Of a stretch of 64,000 bases of DNA, positions 60,195 to 64,000 are shown in pieces. Source of the stretch: Winogradskyella psychrotolerans RS-3 (GTDB lineage Bacteria; Bacteroidota; Bacteroidia; Flavobacteriales; Flavobacteriaceae); contig NZ_ATMR01000089.1 of NCBI RefSeq assembly GCF_000427335.1, positions 93,029-157,028 of the forward strand. Direction: 5' to 3'. The notes under the pieces are model-generated. The model was not told the DNA's origin. It searched no databases and saw nothing but the letters and a program-made list of their open reading frames with translations. The first letter of the stretch is position 1. Each line of letters opens with the position of its first letter. The position numbers and the translations under genes are program-made.

Positions 60195-61343
60195 TTAGCT
60201 AGCACTAACAAATTCCTTTAAAACAGTAACCACATGGTCTAACTCTTCTTTAGTGTTATAAATACTAAAAGAGAACCGTACAGAAGGTTGTTTTAATTTT
60301 TCATCAGTTAATATTGCAGATAACACATGCGATTGTTGACTACTTCCACTTTGGCAAGCACTTCCTTTTGAACACGCTATCCCTTTTAAATCGAGTTGAA
60401 ACTGTAGCATCGGAGCTTTTGCAGGTGCAATTGGTAAACAGACATTAACCAACGTGTATGTACTATTTTCAACAGTTTCGCAATTACCATTAAAACTCGC
60501 GTCAGGTAAATGTGTTTTTAGTTGCTGAATGAAATAGTCTTTTAATCCCGAAATGTATTTTTTATCTTCATCAAGATTAGCATACGCTATCTTCAAGGCT
60601 TCGTCCATACCTACAATATTGTGCGTAGCTTCTGTACCAGCTCTATAACCGCGCTCTTGTTCTCCTCCAAAAATCAACGGTTTTAAACCCGATTCTTTTC
60701 GGATAAAACAAAACCCTACTCCTTTTGGTCCATGAAACTTATGCGCACTTGCTGCCATAAAATCTATAGGGATTTCTTTTAAATTTATTTTATAATGCCC
60801 AACAGATTGTACCATATCCGAATGAAATAAGGCATTATGAGTTTTACAAAGTTGGGCTACTTTTTCAATATCTAAAATATTACCAATTTCATTATTAATA
60901 TGCATTAAGCTTACGAGTGGCTTATTTGTAGATTGTAATAGCTGCTCTAAATGCAGATAATCTACGACACCGCAATCGTCTAAATTTACATACTGAATAT
61001 CTATGTTGTATTCTTTTTGTAGTTGTTCTGCTGTATGCAAAACGGCATGATGCTCGATTTTGGTTGTAATAATATCTGTAACACCTAAATCTCTTACCGC
61101 ACTTCGCATCGCCAAATTATCAGCTTCTGTGCCTCCAGATGTAAAAACAATCTCTGAAGCCGAAACATTAAAATAAGAGGCTATATTTTTTCTACATTGT
61201 TCTAAAAGCGCTTTTGATGAACGACCAAAACTGTGCGTGGATGAGGCATTGCCATAACTCTCGTTTAATACTTTTGTAATGCGTTCAACAACTTCTGGTC
61301 GTAAAGCGGTAGTGGCTGCGTTATCTAAATATACTGAATTCAT
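60195..61343 (-). CDS. Cysteine desulfurase (NifS/IscS family)
   Basis: A PLP enzyme that takes sulfur from cysteine for Fe-S clusters or tRNA thiolation. The 382-residue protein has 'VYLDNAATTALRPEV', 'SSTHSFGRSSKALLE', 'FTSGGTEADNL', the PLP lysine in 'MAASAHKFHGPKGVGF', 'GGEQERGYRAGTEA', and the catalytic cysteine in 'CSKGSACQSGSSQQSHVL'. This long loop with an 'SACQSG' motif fits group I (NifS/IscS-like) enzymes. No IscU or sulfur-acceptor gene lies beside it. A -7 box TATTTTTG is visible on the minus strand at 61438-61445. Confidence 0.95.
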   Translation of the reverse strand: MNSVYLDNAATTALRPEVVERITKVLNESYGNASSTHSFGRSSKALLEQCRKNIASYFNVSASEIVFTSGGTEADNLAMRSAVRDLGVTDIITTKIEHHAVLHTAEQLQKEYNIDIQYVNLDDCGVVDYLHLEQLLQSTNKPLVSLMHINNEIGNILDIEKVAQLCKTHNALFHSDMVQSVGHYKINLKEIPIDFMAASAHKFHGPKGVGFCFIRKESGLKPLIFGGEQERGYRAGTEATHNIVGMDEALKIAYANLDEDKKYISGLKDYFIQQLKTHLPDASFNGNCETVENSTYTLVNVCLPIAPAKAPMLQFQLDLKGIACSKGSACQSGSSQQSHVLSAILTDEKLKQPSVRFSFSIYNTKEELDHVVTVLKEFVSAS

Positions 61344-61496
61344 GTGTTGATATGTATTGTGGGTTTATGGACACATGTGGTTGGCGATTCATCATTTCCT
61401 TGAATGATAAAATTTTGAACATGCTTATTTCGTCTTGCAAAAATATTGTAAATAAAATTATTTAGATAATGGAGCGTTATAATTTTACAAATCCGT

Positions 61497-61504
61497 TATT
61501 TTTG
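61497..61504 (+). promoter_or_regulatory. -7 box upstream of the calcium-repeat lipoprotein gene
   Basis: TATTTTTG matches TAnnTTTG and lies 16 bp before the ATG at 61520. It sits inside the longer open frame that begins at 61469, which argues that 61520 is the true start. Confidence 0.45.
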
Positions 61505-61519
61505 TTAAAAATTGAATCT

Positions 61520-62443
61520 ATGATCCGTCGTTTTTTTATCCTATGTTGTTTTGCTTTTTTAACCACCTGCGATGATGGTGATATCTTAACTGTAGATTTA
61601 GAGTTTGATGAAATTTTGGCCCAATGTGATAATTTTGAAGATTACCATCTTGTTTATGATACAAGAGATGATCCGAATGAAGCACTTATTTTAATCTTCC
61701 CTAAGTCTACCACTAATGATGCGCTATTTACATCAGCGACCACAGTAGACGTACCTGCAGAATTAACGATTAACGAAGAAACAATTCGTTTCATATATAG
61801 AACCTACAATAGAGAATTAAGTGCTAGTGATATTTGCGCTGTAGTCCCTCCCTCTAATTTAACCATCCGAGAAGACTACGAAGCGGGTTCTGGCGACGTA
61901 TATATAACGTCTACCATTGTAGATGATGATAATGATGGAGTACCAAGTATTTCTGAATACGGCCCAGGCGGTATAGAAAACCCACAAGATACAGACGGAG
62001 ATGGTATACCAGATTATCTCGATATCGATGATGATGGTGATAATGTATTAACAAAAAATGAACTTGACGAATTAGACGAAGATGGAGATGATGATCCTTT
62101 AACCAATCCATTAGATACTGATGGAGATGGTATCCCAAATTATTTAGACACTGATGACGATGGAGATGGGGTACTTACACGTTTAGAAGACGCTAATGGT
62201 TTAAATGGCCCTGGAGATGACCGTATAGCTGTTAATGGTATTTTAGTACTGCTTTATTTAAATCCTTTGGAAGATACAACCTATGACTTTGAAGATTATG
62301 ATGCTTTTGAGAACACATATACAAGAACAGTAACAACTAATTTTATTATAAAAGATACAGATTTAACGATATTCAGATCTACAGAAATTAACCTTGGTAC
62401 ATTAACCACGGTTATAGAAGACTTTGATCCTGAAGACGATTAA
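61520..62443 (+). CDS. Lipoprotein with thrombospondin type 3-like calcium repeats
   Basis: A 307-residue lipoprotein from the ATG at 61520: signal 'MIRRFFILCCFAFLTTC' with lipobox 'LTTC' and acidic 'DDGD' after it. An N-terminal beta domain (to about residue 135) precedes an Asp-rich part with repeats such as 'DTDGDGIPDYLDIDDDGD' and 'DTDGDGIPNYLDTDDDGDG', the D-x-D-G-D-G-x pattern of thrombospondin type 3 / calcium-binding repeats. The end is beta-rich again. Probably a surface lipoprotein stiffened by calcium. The stop overlaps the convergent Smr gene by 4 bp. Confidence 0.88.
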   Translation: MIRRFFILCCFAFLTTCDDGDILTVDLEFDEILAQCDNFEDYHLVYDTRDDPNEALILIFPKSTTNDALFTSATTVDVPAELTINEETIRFIYRTYNRELSASDICAVVPPSNLTIREDYEAGSGDVYITSTIVDDDNDGVPSISEYGPGGIENPQDTDGDGIPDYLDIDDDGDNVLTKNELDELDEDGDDDPLTNPLDTDGDGIPNYLDTDDDGDGVLTRLEDANGLNGPGDDRIAVNGILVLLYLNPLEDTTYDFEDYDAFENTYTRTVTTNFIIKDTDLTIFRSTEINLGTLTTVIEDFDPEDD

Positions 62444-62997
62444 GGTTCAATATTTTGAAGGATCCTAACTTCTGTGGCTCCTAAACCATAAGTTTTGTAA
62501 TCGGCATCATAAAACTTCACATTGTTATAACGGCCAAAAAGGGTTTCTAATTCTTGTCGTAAAACGCCTTCTCCTACTCCATGTATAAAAACAATTTTAG
62601 GAATACGTTTTCGCATGGCGAATTCGAGCTGACCTCTAGCCGTATCTAATTGAAGGTTTAGCATATCGTAATTTGACATGCTTCGAGATGATTTTGTTAA
62701 ATGGTGAATATGTAAATCCACTTCAAACTTAGGAGCATGACGCTCTTTTGGCTTTACTGTAGGTTCTGACTTTCGTTTTTTAGATTCCTTCTCTTTTTTT
62801 ACAGCTTCAAAATCTGTATTATAAACTGCATTTTCTAAACTATTACCAGAAGCCATTAACATGAGTTCTCTGGCTTCAAACTGAAAAACAAAACCATCGG
62901 AGTCCTCAACCGAAATCATATCTCCTGAAATTTTTGTGATGACTCCATAAATAGCGTCATCAATCGTTTCTACGGTATCACCAACTTTAAACTTCAT
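62440..62997 (-). CDS. Smr-domain protein with DUF2027-like N-terminus
   Basis: A 185-residue cytoplasmic protein. The N-terminal 'MKFKVGDTVETIDDAIYGVITKISGDMI' (core 'VGDTVETIDDAIYGVI') is a small KOW-like beta barrel of the DUF2027 type. A Lys/Glu linker (about residues 65-90) leads to a C-terminal Smr domain: 'KFEVDLHIHHLTKS' (the D-L-H motif), 'KIVFIHGVGEGVLRQEL' (H-G-x-G motif) and 'YGLGATEVRI'. Smr domains have nicking or RNA-cleaving activity and occur in MutS2 and ribosome rescue factors. The exact target is unknown. It overlaps the gene at 62987 by 11 bp. Confidence 0.9.
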   Translation of the reverse strand: MKFKVGDTVETIDDAIYGVITKISGDMISVEDSDGFVFQFEARELMLMASGNSLENAVYNTDFEAVKKEKESKKRKSEPTVKPKERHAPKFEVDLHIHHLTKSSRSMSNYDMLNLQLDTARGQLEFAMRKRIPKIVFIHGVGEGVLRQELETLFGRYNNVKFYDADYKTYGLGATEVRILQNIEP

Positions 62998-63202
62998 CTT
63001 CTCTTTCTGTTTTTATAAAAGATTCTTCTTTATCAAATTTGCTCGGTATATTTCTAGACGTTCTATAAATACCAAAAATCAATAATACAATACCCCCCAT
63101 TAAGATATAGGGGTTTTGTTCTTGTTGTGCTTGTGCATAAAAAGCGACTGCTCCACCGACCACAATACAGATAAAATTTATAAGTCTAGATATGTTCATC
63201 AT
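62987..63202 (-). CDS. Small two-span membrane protein
   Basis: A 71-residue protein with two hydrophobic segments ('LINFICIVVGGAVAFYAQ' and 'YILMGGIVLLIFGIYRTS') joined by a Gln-rich turn, and a charged C-terminal tail. This looks like the small membrane proteins encoded before Smr-type genes in Flavobacteriia. No function known. Its stop overlaps the Smr gene start by 11 bp, so the two are translationally coupled. Confidence 0.8.
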   Translation of the reverse strand: MMNISRLINFICIVVGGAVAFYAQAQQEQNPYILMGGIVLLIFGIYRTSRNIPSKFDKEESFIKTEREDEV

Positions 63203-63222
63203 TCAAATATTTAAAGCAGGCA

Positions 63223-63255
63223 CAAAAATACGTTTTAGAAAAATAGTAATAGCAA
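63223..63255 (-). promoter_or_regulatory. Candidate promoter for the small membrane protein-Smr pair
   Basis: On the minus strand TTG (63253-63255) and TATTTTTG (63223-63230) are 22 bp apart; the -7 box is exact, the spacing slightly long. Confidence 0.55.
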
Positions 63256-63291
63256 TAACAAAAGTATTTAGCAAATTGTTACTTTAGCGGT

Positions 63292-63594
63292 ATGTTAATA
63301 TTCGCAAAAGGACTCGATGATTATATGTTACCATGCCTATGGAAACAAACGTTTAATATCGACTGTATGGGTTGCGGGATGCAGCGCTCTATTTCATTAA
63401 TTTTAAGTGGAGATTTCATTGCTGCTTTTTATATGTATCCGGCAATCTATTCACTTATTGTCCTATTTTCTTTCCTCTTATTGCATCTTAAATTTCAATT
63501 TAAAAATGGTCACAAAATAATTTTAGGTCTTTTTATCTTAAATATTAGTATTATTGTAATAAGTTTTATCATAAAAACCTTTTTAACCAACTAA
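63292..63594 (+). CDS. DUF2752 membrane protein
   Basis: A 100-residue membrane protein with two clear spans ('AFYMYPAIYSLIVLFSFLLLHL', core 'YPAIYSLIVLFSFLLL', and 'ILGLFILNISIIVISFIIKTF'). The motif 'CLWKQTFNIDCMGCGMQRSI' with C-x-G-C-G-x-Q-R defines DUF2752, a family present in many bacteria without an assigned function. Its paired cysteines might bind a metal or form a disulfide. It is divergent from the small membrane protein gene (89 bp apart) and 22 bp upstream of the CCC-motif gene, with which it is probably co-transcribed. It overlaps neither. Confidence 0.88.
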   Translation: MLIFAKGLDDYMLPCLWKQTFNIDCMGCGMQRSISLILSGDFIAAFYMYPAIYSLIVLFSFLLLHLKFQFKNGHKIILGLFILNISIIVISFIIKTFLTN

Positions 63595-63616
63595 AACAAC
63601 TAAAACAATTAACACA

Positions 63617-63949
63617 ATGGAGAAACAACAAATACCAAATGGCACCTTAGTCCTAATCATGGGAATCTTATCAATTATTGGCTGCTGTTGTTACGGTTTA
63701 CCTGGATTAATTTTCGGAATCGTAGCAATTATTCTTGGAGGTAAAGCCACTAAGTTATACATGGAAGCACCTGAAAGCTATTCAGGTTTTGGAAATGTAA
63801 AAGCTGGAAAAATAATGGGAATTATTGGTGTCGTTTTAAGTATACTAATGGTTCTATTTTACGTTTGGGCAATTAATACTTTTGGATGGGACGCTTTACA
63901 GGATCAAGAATTGATGCAAGAAAAAATGCAAGAAATAATGGGACAATAG
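63617..63949 (+). CDS. CCC-motif membrane protein (DUF4190-like)
   Basis: A 110-residue membrane protein with the 'SIIGCCCYGLPGLIFGIVAIILGGKA' segment (core 'GCCCYGLPGLIFGI') that gives CCC-motif proteins their name, a short soluble loop ('YMEAPESYSGFGNVKAGKIM') and a second span ('IIGVVLSILMVLFYVW'), followed by a helical tail rich in Gln/Glu/Met. It often occurs beside DUF2752 genes in Flavobacteriia, as here. Role unknown; the two may form one membrane complex. Confidence 0.88.
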   Translation: MEKQQIPNGTLVLIMGILSIIGCCCYGLPGLIFGIVAIILGGKATKLYMEAPESYSGFGNVKAGKIMGIIGVVLSILMVLFYVWAINTFGWDALQDQELMQEKMQEIMGQ

Positions 63950-63968
63950 TCTTATCTACAAAACACAA

Positions 63969-64000
63969 AAAAGCGATTTTCTTAATTGAAAATCGCTTTT
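63969..64000 (+). terminator. Terminator after the CCC-motif gene
   Basis: A perfect 12-bp stem (AAAAGCGATTTT at 63969-63980 with AAAATCGCTTTT at 63989-64000) and 8-nt loop lie 19 bp after the stop; the window ends within the T-run. Confidence 0.85.

Noticed and set aside
1..64000. CRISPR arrays, tRNA or rRNA genes, insertion sequences, prophage, secondary-metabolite or defence clusters
   Set aside because: No regularly spaced repeats, cloverleaf-like segments, transposase motifs or phage genes were found on reading both strands.

Overview
This AT-rich window is chromosomal DNA from a member of the Bacteroidota, most likely a marine Flavobacteriaceae species. The evidence is type IX secretion (T9SS) proteins and sorting tags, PorP/SprF, PorQ, a TonB-dependent receptor with a carboxypeptidase-like regulatory domain, head-GIN and CCC-motif proteins, almost no Shine-Dalgarno sites, and promoters of the Bacteroidota form TTTG-N18-22-TAnnTTTG. 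No rRNA, tRNA, prophage, insertion sequence or CRISPR array is visible. The xerD gene is the core chromosome-dimer recombinase, not a mobile integrase.

Layout. 1-4.9 kb: the end of a T9SS cargo protein, a beta-barrel protein, and the polyphosphate operon sixA-ppk1-ppx. 4.9-13.9 kb: a surface-adhesin operon made of a giant gliding-type (CHU_C) protein, a PorP/SprF partner and an OmpA-type anchor. 14-19.7 kb: a CAP lipoprotein, pdxH, rnz, a STAS-like gene, pyrB and pyrR. 19.9-27.7 kb: rpsA, a LysM protein, then lon, a LysM lipoprotein, porQ and cmk on the minus strand. 27.9-30.9 kb: an ECF sigma/anti-sigma operon with two exported beta-rich proteins. 31-35.9 kb: an MFS transporter, an M48 peptidase and a GH31 glucosidase. 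36-42 kb: an unknown membrane pair and the glycogen operon glgA-glgC-glgB. 42-45 kb: msrB, a DinB-like gene and lpdA. 45-48.5 kb: four small outer-membrane barrels around aroQ. 48.9-53.5 kb: xerD, a PAS histidine kinase, rny, a probable 6S RNA, zapA and a coiled-coil partner. 53.7-64 kb: M23 peptidase, TonB receptor, T9SS cargo protein, cysteine desulfurase, a calcium-repeat lipoprotein, Smr protein and small membrane proteins.

Common themes are storage polymers (polyphosphate, glycogen), the cell envelope and T9SS (porQ, adhesin operon, three proteins with sorting tags), and housekeeping.

The strangest property is that seven otherwise intact genes are broken by single small lesions: ppx, a LysM protein, the M48 peptidase, glgC, glgA and lpdA by 1-nt indels, five of them in A/T homopolymers, and a carboxypeptidase-regulatory-like gene by an in-frame TAA. 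Since lpdA, glgA and glgC are broken by minimal lesions and otherwise look conserved, uncorrected homopolymer errors in the assembly are the simplest explanation. Transcript slippage is a less likely alternative.

The most interesting unexplained items are the probable 6S RNA between zapA and rny, an orphan minus-strand terminator upstream of xerD, structured intergenic elements at 15.5, 42.8 and 55.5 kb, a 1.55-kb internal duplication in the adhesin gene, and two gene sets of unknown job (36.1-37.4 kb and 27.9-30.9 kb).
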